In this document: positions 57,822 to 64,000 of the stretch, in pieces
Layout: each line of letters opens with the position of its first letter
How positions within the stretch are numbered: position 1 is the stretch's first letter
Source of the DNA: Loigolactobacillus jiayinensis
GTDB lineage: Bacteria > Bacillota > Bacilli > Lactobacillales > Lactobacillaceae
Assembly: GCF_003946445.1 (NCBI RefSeq)
Contig: NZ_RHOF01000002.1
Location: 62,001-126,000, forward strand
Length of the DNA stretch: 64,000 nucleotides
Direction of reading: 5' to 3'
The notes under the pieces: model-generated
The model's input: only the letters and a program-made list of their open reading frames with translations
Told to the model about the DNA's origin: nothing
Database searches by the model: none
Translations under genes and position numbers: made by a program

Positions 57822-58916
57822 ATGGGCAAATTAAAACGCTGGTGGCCGCTGCTACTGATCTTGGTTGGCGGCTTGTTGGTGCTGGGCACCCGCTATGCCG
57901 CGCCGCTATATCGGCAGTCGATCATGCAAGTCACCGCAAGCCGTGTGACGGAAGCCACGAAAACCAGCGATGAATTCAAAAATAGTGATAAGCAGTACAC
58001 GCAGTATTTAACCGGGCGGCTATTAAACGGTCAACGCCGCGGCCACACGGTGCACGTTAAAAATACGTACTCGGCGTCAGGCGCTATGGATGAAAAATAT
58101 AGCGTGGGCGAGCAAGTTTTTATCAGCCACACGAGTAAAAATATTTTGATCAAAGGCTTGAAACGCGACACGGTTATGCTGGCGCTGTTGTGGTTAGCTG
58201 TCGTTTTGTTGGTGGTGATGCTGCACCGCGCTGGCTTGATGGCGTTATTGAGCGTGGCGCTGAATTTGGTGATTTTCTTCTTGGCGATCGAAATTGATCT
58301 CGCTCGCCGCAGTGACGGCTTTCTTTGGCTGTTCGGCGGATTAGCGCTGATTTTTGCTGCGTTGACGCTGTGGCTGATTCTTGGACCAACCAAGCAAATG
58401 CTGATCACTTTTGCCGCTACCGTCACCGGAACGGCGCTATCAATAGGATTAAGCGCGCTTGTTTTGGCGCTGACTCACCACAACGGCATCTATTACGAGA
58501 CCATGGCCTACGTGACCCAAGTGGCACCACAACCGTTATTTCTCGCGGCGACCTTGCTAGGCTCGCTGGGGGCCGTGATGGACGAATCAACGGATATTGT
58601 CGCCACTTTGTTTGAGCTAAGGGACGACAAACCAACGATCAGCGCGCTTGAATTGTTTCAAGCGGGCCGCCAAGTTGGTACCGCCATTATGGGACCGCTG
58701 ATCAACGTTTTGCTGCTGATTTTTATCGCCGAAACGATGCCGATCGCTTTACTACTACTGAAAAATGGGAACAGCTGGGGCTATACTTTCTCGATGACGA
58801 TGTCTTTAGGCATGGCGCAAAGCTTGATCAGCGGCATTGGTATCGTCCTGGCCATTCCAGTGGTCAGCTTCTTGGCGAGTCGGTTATTGGTGACGAAAGC
58901 AGGTGTAAGTAAATGA
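57822..58916 (+). CDS. YibE/F-family membrane protein, larger subunit
   Basis: The protein (364 residues from ATG 57822; ATG 57801 is also possible) has an N-terminal helix, an extracytoplasmic domain of about 100 residues (residues 35-130) and about seven more helices. The YibE/F signature is visible in LLGSLGAVMDESTDIVATLFEL and GRQVGTAIMGPLINVLLL. The family is widespread in Firmicutes with no proven function; transport is suspected. It overlaps the next gene by four bases (ATGA), and the two paralogous halves probably form one complex. Confidence 0.85.
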   Translation: MGKLKRWWPLLLILVGGLLVLGTRYAAPLYRQSIMQVTASRVTEATKTSDEFKNSDKQYTQYLTGRLLNGQRRGHTVHVKNTYSASGAMDEKYSVGEQVFISHTSKNILIKGLKRDTVMLALLWLAVVLLVVMLHRAGLMALLSVALNLVIFFLAIEIDLARRSDGFLWLFGGLALIFAALTLWLILGPTKQMLITFAATVTGTALSIGLSALVLALTHHNGIYYETMAYVTQVAPQPLFLAATLLGSLGAVMDESTDIVATLFELRDDKPTISALELFQAGRQVGTAIMGPLINVLLLIFIAETMPIALLLLKNGNSWGYTFSMTMSLGMAQSLISGIGIVLAIPVVSFLASRLLVTKAGVSK

Positions 58917-59677
58917 GTACGATCATGGCGTTAAGTTTAGTGCTGTTGGCGGTGATGGTGCTGGTCGGTGGCCGCAAAGGGGCGCTGGCGTTTCTTAGTT
59001 TATGGTTGAATTTTGGTTGTCTTTTTTTGGCGATCGTGTTGGTCTCACTTAATTTTTCGCCAATTATGGTGGCGTTGATCTTAGGTATTTTGATGCTGGC
59101 GCTGATTATTTTTGTTGGCCAGGATGACTTAATGACCACGCAAACCGCCTTTTTCGCCGCCGTTTTAGTGCTATTGATTCTATTGGTGCTGATCGTGCCA
59201 GTGGAGCATTGGGCGGCGGTGCAAGGTTTCGGCATGGAAGACAGCGACGAGTTGGAAGGCTTGTCGCTACTAGTCGGCGTTAACTTTGTCAAAGTATCGA
59301 TCGCCACCGCCGTGTTAAGTACGCTAGGGGCGATCGCCGAAGCGGCCATGGCAATTTCCGCGGGACTCAGTGAATTGATCCAGCAGCACCCCACAATCGA
59401 AACCCGGGCACTGTTCACCGCCGGCATGCACGTCGGCCAACAAATCATCGGCACCACCTTCAACACCTTATTCTTCGGCTTCTTCGGCGGCTTCCTCGGC
59501 CTGTTTATCTGGTTCGGTGACCTGAAATATTCATTTGGCGAACTACTAAATAACAAGGTGCTGGACGCGGAATTAATTTTGGTGCTATTTTCACTGATCA
59601 GCGTCATTTTAACAGTGCCAATGACGACATGGGTCATGACCAAGCGCCTGCAAATTTCGCGAAAAAAGACAGCCTGA
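58913..59677 (+). CDS. YibE/F-family membrane protein, smaller subunit
   Basis: The 254-residue protein has about seven membrane helices and the shared family block STLGAIAEAAMAISAGLSEL and GMHVGQQIIGTTFNTLFFGF, paralogous to the matching block in the upstream gene. There is no large outer domain. It is translationally coupled to that gene. After its stop the sequence passes directly into the palindromic repeat cluster, with no simple terminator. Confidence 0.85.
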   Translation: MSTIMALSLVLLAVMVLVGGRKGALAFLSLWLNFGCLFLAIVLVSLNFSPIMVALILGILMLALIIFVGQDDLMTTQTAFFAAVLVLLILLVLIVPVEHWAAVQGFGMEDSDELEGLSLLVGVNFVKVSIATAVLSTLGAIAEAAMAISAGLSELIQQHPTIETRALFTAGMHVGQQIIGTTFNTLFFGFFGGFLGLFIWFGDLKYSFGELLNNKVLDAELILVLFSLISVILTVPMTTWVMTKRLQISRKKTA

Positions 59678-59693
59678 TATGATATTATGGAGA

Positions 59694-59839
59694 GTGTTTG
59701 AACAAGCAGAGTGTTTGAACAAGCGGGTAGATTTTGAGCATAGCCTAGCAAGACAATAAGCAGCACGAAGTGATGCGTTTGCCTTGCGTAGCTAAGCGCA
59801 GAAATCTGCTTGTTCAAACACGTTTCGGCTGGCATGCTC
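59694..59839. repeat. Palindromic repeat, copy A
   Basis: The outer arms GTGTTTGAACAAGC (59711-59724; an extra direct copy at 59694-59707) and GCTTGTTCAAACAC (59808-59821) enclose TAGC/GCTA (59741-59744, 59791-59794) and GCAAGACAA/TTGCCTTGC (59748-59756, 59779-59787), with CACGAAGTG at the tip. The whole can fold as one cruciform or RNA hairpin of about 110 bases. Confidence 0.85.
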
Positions 59840-59840
59840 A

Positions 59841-59870
59841 AAACAAGCGCTTAGATTTTGAGCATAGCCT
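59841..59870. repeat. Partial left end of the palindromic repeat
   Basis: The sequence around ATTTTGAGCATAGCCTA repeats the left flank of copy A (59731-59747) and then diverges. Confidence 0.7.
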
Positions 59871-59960
59871 ACTACTTCGCAATAGTGGATGATTTTCGTA
59901 CCGAAAATCTTATATGCTACGGACGTTGACCATTCTTGTGGCAAAAAACTTGCCGCAAGA

Positions 59961-60062
59961 AACATGGCAGCAGGGCAATAAGACACACGAAGTGGGTCGT
60001 TTGACCTGCGTAGCTAGGCGCAGAAATCTGCTTGTTCAAACACGTTTCAGTTGGCATGCTCG
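59961..60062. repeat. Palindromic repeat, copy B
   Basis: The core arms GCAGGGCAA (59970-59978) and TTGACCTGC (60001-60009) flank CACGAAGTG. The right part (60011-60059) repeats TAGCT..GCGCAGAAATC, GCTTGTTCAAACAC and TGGCATGCTC of copy A. Relative to copy A the stem pair A-T is changed to G-C on both sides. Confidence 0.85.
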
Positions 60063-60110
60063 AACATAAAGTAACCCGCAAGCAAGTCTAAAATAGAAGT
60101 ACAAAAAAGC

Positions 60111-60192
60111 GCGGTGGCAAGGGCAATAAGCAGCACGAAGTGGGTCGTTTGCCTTGCGTAGCTATGTGGAAGTTTCTGCATGTTCAAACATA
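60111..60192. repeat. Palindromic repeat, copy C
   Basis: The core arms GCAAGGGCAA (60117-60126) and TTTGCCTTGC (60148-60157) flank CACGAAGTG. The right arm is diverged (TGCATGTTCAAACAT) and runs straight into TATAAT (60191-60196), a possible -10 for the lipoprotein gene. Confidence 0.8.
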
Positions 60193-60245
60193 TAATAATA
60201 GAAGTGAAAGAAAGTCACGCAACCGCGGCACAGGAGGGCGATACG

Positions 60246-60848
60246 ATGACACGTTGGTTTTTAGGGATGGCATTATTGGTGGTAGTTGGTGGGCTTGGTG
60301 GCTGCGGTCAGGATAGTCTGCGTAAGGAGCGAGCGGCGCTGGCATCATCTTCAGCGCGCTTGGATAGTCGCGAAAGCGTGCTGGATGCGCGGGAGAGTTC
60401 GTTGGATCGTGTGCGCGCTAGTTCAGAATCGGAATCGGTGGCGGAGTCAGAATCCAAGGAAGAGGCCGAATCATCGTCGCAGGAAAAGGCTGATAGTCAG
60501 GCGGAATCAACTAGTGCGAAGCTAAAAAGCCAAGCAGACTCGACCAGCGCTGAATTAAGTCGGCAAGCTGAATCGGTTAGTTCCGCGGCGGAATCGGTTA
60601 GTCAAAACCAAATCAACTCGCCGGTGCAGGCGGTTGACTGGGTGATCCAGCAGCGCGGTGAGCAAGATAGTAAGGGTAAAATCACTTGGCAAGCTGGCGC
60701 GGCCGGCGACAAAGATGGGCAGCAGTATTTTGCCGTTCAAGGTAAGCGTGAGGACAATAAAGACGACGCAGCGCTAGACTTGCTCGTTGTTGGCACTGGC
60801 GAGATCGTTGCCCGTGATTCTGCGGCGGGCAAGGCGCTGACCGAATAA
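60246..60848 (+). CDS. Lipoprotein with a Ser/Glu/Ala-rich coiled stalk
   Basis: The 200-residue protein begins with a lipoprotein signal (MTRWFLGMALLVVVGGLGGC; Cys at 20). Residues about 28-140 form a low-complexity helical stalk rich in Ser, Glu, Ala, Gln and Lys with heptad-like spacing (SESESVAESESKEEAESSSQ). A small globular end follows (VQAVDWVIQQRGEQD ... GTGEIVARDSAAGKAL). It is likely wall- or membrane-bound. I do not recognise the end domain. ATG 60246 follows AGGAGGG. The next gene starts 13 bases later. Confidence 0.8.
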   Translation: MTRWFLGMALLVVVGGLGGCGQDSLRKERAALASSSARLDSRESVLDARESSLDRVRASSESESVAESESKEEAESSSQEKADSQAESTSAKLKSQADSTSAELSRQAESVSSAAESVSQNQINSPVQAVDWVIQQRGEQDSKGKITWQAGAAGDKDGQQYFAVQGKREDNKDDAALDLLVVGTGEIVARDSAAGKALTE

Positions 60849-60861
60849 ATGGGGTGACGAA

Positions 60862-61920
60862 ATGGATCCAGTAATTTGGCTATCTGGCGGCGCTGCCTTA
60901 GTGATGTTAGCGGTATTTCTGCTTAGTTATTGGCGGGAACGGCGACGCTTGCTCAACGGTATCTGGCTCAATGGCTTCATTATTTGCGCGGGTGCGTGGT
61001 TGCTGATCGTGGCGGTGAGCAGCGGCCAAATGTGGCTACTGCTGCCGGTGCTGGCTTTAGGGGTGACGCTAATTCTCACCTTTGGGCTCGGGCTCTACGC
61101 TGTGATTATTTTCCTGTTGCATAATGCGCGGCAGGTGTGGCGGCGAGAAAGCCACTCATTAGCCAATTTGCTGGGGCTACTTTTAGCGTTGGCCCTGAGC
61201 GCGTACGTTGTTTGGCAGGGGTTGGTGCTGTGGGGCGTGATTCCGTCGCCGCTGGTGCTGTTGTTCAGCTTCATGCCGGCATTGTTGGTTTATGGCTTCT
61301 TGAATGCGTGGAATTATCTGACGATTTCGTTGGTGTATCAGCTGCAGCGGCCGCGTTATCGGCAGCAGGCGATCGTGGTGCTGGGCGCGGGCTTGATCGA
61401 TGGGCAGCGCGTTTCTGGCTTGTTGGCGGGGCGGATCAAGCGTGGTGTCGACTTTTATCGTCAGCAGATCGCTAAAGGTGGCCCCGCGCCAGTATTGGTT
61501 TTTAGTGGCGGGCAGGGCAGCGATGAGCGCTTGCCTGAGGCGGTGGCGATGCAGCAGTACGCGGTTAGCGAACTCGGCGTGCCCGTCACGGATACCGCCG
61601 TGGAGTCGCAGTCCGTCAATACGTTAGAAAATATGCGCTTTTCAGCGCGCTTGATCGAGCAGCGTTTCGGCGCTGACTATCGGGCCATTTTCGTGTCCAA
61701 CGGTTACCATATTTTTCGTGCTGGGTTAGTTGCGCGGCAGGCTGGTTTCAATGCTAATGGGATCGGCGCGCGGACGGCCGGTTATTTTCGGCCAACTGCT
61801 TGGTTGCGCGAGTTTGCGGCGATCATGGTGATGCACAAGCGGCTGCATTTAATTGTGGCTGGTATTTTTGTGGCCGTGGCGGTGGTCCAAGCTGTTGCGG
61901 CGGTTATTGGCTTGCTTTAA
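60862..61920 (+). CDS. YdcF/SanA-family (DUF218) membrane protein
   Basis: The 352-residue protein has about five N-terminal membrane helices, then a DUF218 domain (about residues 170-310): AIVVLGAGLIDGQRVSGLLAGR, VLVFSGGQGSDERLPEA, VESQSVNTLENMRFSA and FVSNGYHIFRAGLVAR, followed by one more helix. DUF218 proteins (YdcF, SanA, ElyC) are tied to envelope integrity; the biochemical role is unknown. GGGGTGACGAA precedes the ATG. It is probably co-transcribed with the lipoprotein and the next gene. Confidence 0.88.
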   Translation: MDPVIWLSGGAALVMLAVFLLSYWRERRRLLNGIWLNGFIICAGAWLLIVAVSSGQMWLLLPVLALGVTLILTFGLGLYAVIIFLLHNARQVWRRESHSLANLLGLLLALALSAYVVWQGLVLWGVIPSPLVLLFSFMPALLVYGFLNAWNYLTISLVYQLQRPRYRQQAIVVLGAGLIDGQRVSGLLAGRIKRGVDFYRQQIAKGGPAPVLVFSGGQGSDERLPEAVAMQQYAVSELGVPVTDTAVESQSVNTLENMRFSARLIEQRFGADYRAIFVSNGYHIFRAGLVARQAGFNANGIGARTAGYFRPTAWLREFAAIMVMHKRLHLIVAGIFVAVAVVQAVAAVIGLL

Positions 61921-61935
61921 AGATGAGAGGATGAA

Positions 61936-62316
61936 TTGATTTTGGCTGAACAGGGACGGTTTTATCAACCGCAGGACACGAAGGACGCCATGCGCTACGT
62001 TGAGAAGTTATTTAATCAGTATAAGGATGCGCCGTTGACCGACGAATTGCTGCGCTATAATCAGAAGTTGATGGTTTATTTGACGGGCAGTGTGGTCAAT
62101 GAGGCGCAGCAAGAGGGGCACCCAGAGCGCGCTAAAACGGCCCAAGCCATGGCGGCGGCAATGGGTGAGTGGGTACGGACTAAGGCGTTAGGGCGGCCAT
62201 TTACTGGTGAAATGCGCCATTTCAAAATTGTCGATCCGCGGCAGCATGTCCACGTTAAAAATCGGCATGCCAAGGGCCACAAGCGGCAGCCGACGATGCG
62301 TAAAATGATGCGTTAG
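61936..62316 (+). CDS. Small basic protein of unknown function
   Basis: The 126-residue protein starts at TTG 61936 after GAGAGGATG; TTG 61942 is an alternative. Its C-terminal third is rich in His, Lys and Arg (VHVKNRHAKGHKRQPTMRKM). The middle part is helical (ELLRYNQKLMVYLTGSVVNEA). No domain is recognised. It lies 15 bp after the YdcF gene in the same direction and overlaps the convergent HTH-like gene by four bases. Confidence 0.6.
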   Translation: MILAEQGRFYQPQDTKDAMRYVEKLFNQYKDAPLTDELLRYNQKLMVYLTGSVVNEAQQEGHPERAKTAQAMAAAMGEWVRTKALGRPFTGEMRHFKIVDPRQHVHVKNRHAKGHKRQPTMRKMMR

Positions 62317-62702
62317 CTGGGCTGGCGTTGGAGGGCGCTGCGCACGGTTTTGACGTCACGGACTGATGGCGAAAAGCCGGCGCGAATGTAGGCCAGCAGC
62401 ATGTCGCGGGCACGTTCGTAGCTGGCGGCGTCGCTAAAGGGCACGTTCATGATGGTCAAGTGATCGAGGTCAGTGCGCAACAAAACGGTGTGTTGGAGTT
62501 CTAACTTAAGTAGGTCTTCTAAAATCTGCGTTGGCGCTTGTTCCAGCGTGGTCGCCAGCGCTTTTAATAAGTAGATGGGTAGCTGATCCAGCGGTCCGCG
62601 GCATAAGTTTTCAATCTTAGTCAGTTCCAGCTGGCCGCTACGTTCAATGTCCGTCAGGGAGATATGATTTTCCAGTAAGTAAGTGTGTATAATTGGATTC
62701 AC
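62313..62702 (-). CDS. Small HTH-like (XRE-type) protein
   Basis: The 129-residue protein contains a segment resembling an XRE helix-turn-helix (HISLTDIERSGQLELTKIENLCRG in outline), followed by a helical tail. The frame is open to 62741, but AAGGAAGG before GTG 62702 (VNPIIHTYLL) makes that the likely start. A perfect 8+8 inverted repeat 73-92 bases upstream could be its operator or that of another regulator. The targets are unknown. Confidence 0.55.
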   Translation of the reverse strand: MNPIIHTYLLENHISLTDIERSGQLELTKIENLCRGPLDQLPIYLLKALATTLEQAPTQILEDLLKLELQHTVLLRTDLDHLTIMNVPFSDAASYERARDMLLAYIRAGFSPSVRDVKTVRSALQRQPS

Positions 62703-62774
62703 TAAAAGCGACCTTCCTTCAATGTAGTCTTTTTTGGTCAATAAATGTGCACCTGAAAAGTGGGACTATAACCG

Positions 62775-62794
62775 TAATGTAATTGCTTACATTA
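62775..62794. promoter_or_regulatory. Operator-like palindrome TAATGTAA-TTGC-TTACATTA
   Basis: The perfect inverted repeat has 8-base arms and a four-base centre. It contains ATGT-N8-ACAT, the spacing used by PadR-family operators. It lies upstream of the HTH-like gene. Confidence 0.65.
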
Positions 62795-62936
62795 TGCCAA
62801 ATTAATTCACGTCTGGCAACTGATAAATACTTTAATCTAATTATAATTTGCATTGATAATTTCTTTAGTTATTCTTAATCGTTTTCCGGGCCAAAATTCA
62901 TACTTTCTTCACATTTATTGATTATGATAGTTACAT

Positions 62937-63134
62937 GATCAATAAGGAACCCACTTTATTGATCGGTTTTCCCAAACAACCTAACAACCCTAACAGTTTT
63001 GAGTGTGAGCTTGAAACTAACATTTTTTCATTTTACTCCTCCAAAGTAAAAGAAAAGCAGTCGTGACCTCCCAATCACGGCTGCACCCTTACTCCTTTTT
63101 AGCCCGTCGTAGCTATATGCTATGGCGGGTTTTT
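62937..63134 (+). other. Gene-free stretch with three hairpins and a plus-strand terminator
   Basis: GATCAATAA (62937-62945) pairs with TTTATTGATC (ending 62964). GCAGTCGTGA (63057-63066) pairs with TCACGGCTGC (63075-63084) and has TTTTCTTTT leftward. CCCGTCGTAGC pairs with GCTATGGCGGG (about 63103-63129) with TTTTTG rightward. A rightward small RNA ending here is possible. The only frame seen, 62935-63066, lacks a ribosome site. Confidence 0.4.
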
Positions 63135-63140
63135 GTGTCG

Positions 63141-63170
63141 ACAAAAAAAGCCTGCACGCAGCAGTCTTAG
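63141..63170 (-). terminator. Terminator of the glycosyltransferase gene
   Basis: CTGC/GCAG arms with a short loop (about 63150-63167) run leftward into seven T. The hairpin overlaps the end of the coding region. Confidence 0.65.
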
Positions 63171-64000
63171 TTTTTACTTTCAGCCTTGGTTTCTTTCTTG
63201 GTCAGTAGCGCGCGGCGTTCTGGGCTGTCCCAGGTGCCGGAGCCGAAGCCGAAAATTGTTTTTAGCGCGGGGATGAAGGTGGTGGCAATGGTGATTGGGT
63301 TGATCATCCAGAAAAACAGCATGTACAGCGGCGCAAACAGCAGGTATTTCAATTTGGCACCGTGGTGGTCGAGAATCAGGGCGGCCAGCAGTTGTAGGAA
63401 GCCGGCTGCCATTTCGAAGGAGACGAAGATAAACGACATTTCGAAGCCGTGCATGAGGCGTTCCCAGTCGCCGGTCATCAGGAAGTAGAGCATGCTCAGG
63501 AGAAACAGCACGGTGGTGATCAGGAAGAAAAATGACCAGACGATCGACAAGGTGGAATCGATAAACATTGACATTTGGTAGCGGTGCTTGATGGGGTGCA
63601 AGACGAACTTTTTAATGTTGGTCAGCCAGACTTCGGTACCGCCTTGGGCCCAGCGTTTGCGCTGTTTGTATAGATCGTGCAGCGATTCAGGCACGTTCAT
63701 GTGGAAGACGATGTTAGGCGCAAAGCGGGGGACAGCGCCGATCATTTGGTGATCCCAAGCGATGCTAATGTCTTCGGTGGCGCGGTTTTGGCGGAAGCCG
63801 CCGACGTCGATCAGAAATGATTTGCGGTACATCGTATTGGCACCGCTGTAGGCGTACATCGAGTCGTTGACGGCGGCTTGGCTGCGTTTGATCACGCCGA
63901 CAATACTGGAGAATTCCACGGTTTGCGACTTGCCCAGCAGTTTTGTGCGGTTTTGCACGTCCATATTGGCGGTGACTGCCGAGGTGTTCAGATCGCGGTC
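63167..64000 (-). CDS. Processive family 2 glycosyltransferase (PgaC/BcsA-like), N-terminus outside the window
   Basis: The frame is open to the right edge (278 residues visible). It shows the acceptor motif ATEDISIAW (TED) and the product-binding QRKRWAQGG (QxxRW), then about four membrane helices (SIVWSFFFLITTVLFLLSML, MLFFWMINPITIATTFIPAL). This is the layout of synthases for poly-N-acetylglucosamine, cellulose or similar polymers, several of which respond to c-di-GMP. The C-terminus is short and has no PilZ domain. The DxD region lies beyond the edge. Confidence 0.9.
   Translation of the reverse strand, partial: DRDLNTSAVTANMDVQNRTKLLGKSQTVEFSSIVGVIKRSQAAVNDSMYAYSGANTMYRKSFLIDVGGFRQNRATEDISIAWDHQMIGAVPRFAPNIVFHMNVPESLHDLYKQRKRWAQGGTEVWLTNIKKFVLHPIKHRYQMSMFIDSTLSIVWSFFFLITTVLFLLSMLYFLMTGDWERLMHGFEMSFIFVSFEMAAGFLQLLAALILDHHGAKLKYLLFAPLYMLFFWMINPITIATTFIPALKTIFGFGSGTWDSPERRALLTKKETKAESKN

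Noticed and set aside
58864-59841. A 325-codon minus-strand frame
   Set aside because: It lies antisense to the YibE/F gene pair, has no ribosome site and reads as Ser/Thr/Ile-rich noise; it is a shadow of the real genes.
59694-60192. CRISPR array
   Set aside because: The repeats are long, few, irregularly spaced and palindromic over their full length, with no unique spacers of constant size and no cas genes.
62935-63066. A 43-codon plus-strand frame in the gap before the glycosyltransferase end
   Set aside because: There is no ribosome site and the frame runs through two hairpins; more likely non-coding.

Overview
The window is the replication-origin region of a chromosome from a lactic acid bacterium of the family Lactobacillaceae. 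The evidence is the Gram-positive order rpmH / dnaA-dnaN-S4-recF-gyrB-gyrA around a DnaA-box-rich origin, Lactobacillus leichmannii-type B12-dependent ribonucleotide reductase, maltose phosphorylase with beta-phosphoglucomutase, DUF4811 and DUF3284 families, strong GGAGG ribosome sites and frequent TTG/GTG starts. I cannot name the species from sequence alone.

Left arm (1-19913, nearly all minus strand, leading away from the origin): a partial secreted LysM protein, a truncated TMEM175-like relic behind dnaB, then dnaB, rplI, gdpP (c-di-AMP phosphodiesterase), a water-forming NADH oxidase, an EAL and a GGDEF protein (c-di-GMP turnover) inserted next to rpsR-ssb-rpsF, then gyrA-gyrB-recF-S4 protein-dnaN-dnaA. 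The origin is bipartite: DnaA boxes lie both between dnaN and dnaA (18455-18546) and between dnaA and rpmH (19968-20292).

Right arm, core part (20451-27556): rpmH, rnpA, yidC, jag/khpB, mnmE and mnmG, then an aldo/keto reductase. Accessory part (27611-64000): a TetR-controlled ABC exporter; two paralogous drug-efflux cassettes (MFS + DUF4811, each divergent from a MerR regulator and sharing one operator design); a nuclease-helicase fusion that has lost its iron-sulfur cysteines; an unfamiliar protein made of four beta-rich repeats; uppP; a YczE-like membrane protein; a GntR regulator; a sugar-PTS EIIC operon with DUF3284; rtpR behind tandem NrdR-box-like sites; an MFS pump; a maltose-utilisation cluster (two GH65 phosphorylases, pgmB, and a hydrolase fold without its serine); a duplicated GNAT gene with one frameshifted copy; a YibE/YibF pair; a cluster of long palindromic repeats (59694-60192); a lipoprotein; a YdcF protein; and at the right edge a processive membrane glycosyltransferase of the PgaC/BcsA kind.

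Three points stand out. First, three related palindromic repeats at 59694-60192 keep base pairing through a compensatory change. Second, an oriented 11-mer, AGCGCGCTTGA, occurs ten times (the 10-mer AGCGCGCTTG twelve times), always right of the origin and always readable on the plus strand. Third, several genes (EAL gene, mnmE, rpsF, the second GH65) have a terminator or SD-sequestering hairpin between promoter and start, which suggests regulation in the leader RNA. The c-di-GMP pair near one end and the membrane glycosyltransferase at the other may belong to one exopolysaccharide programme, but this is inference.
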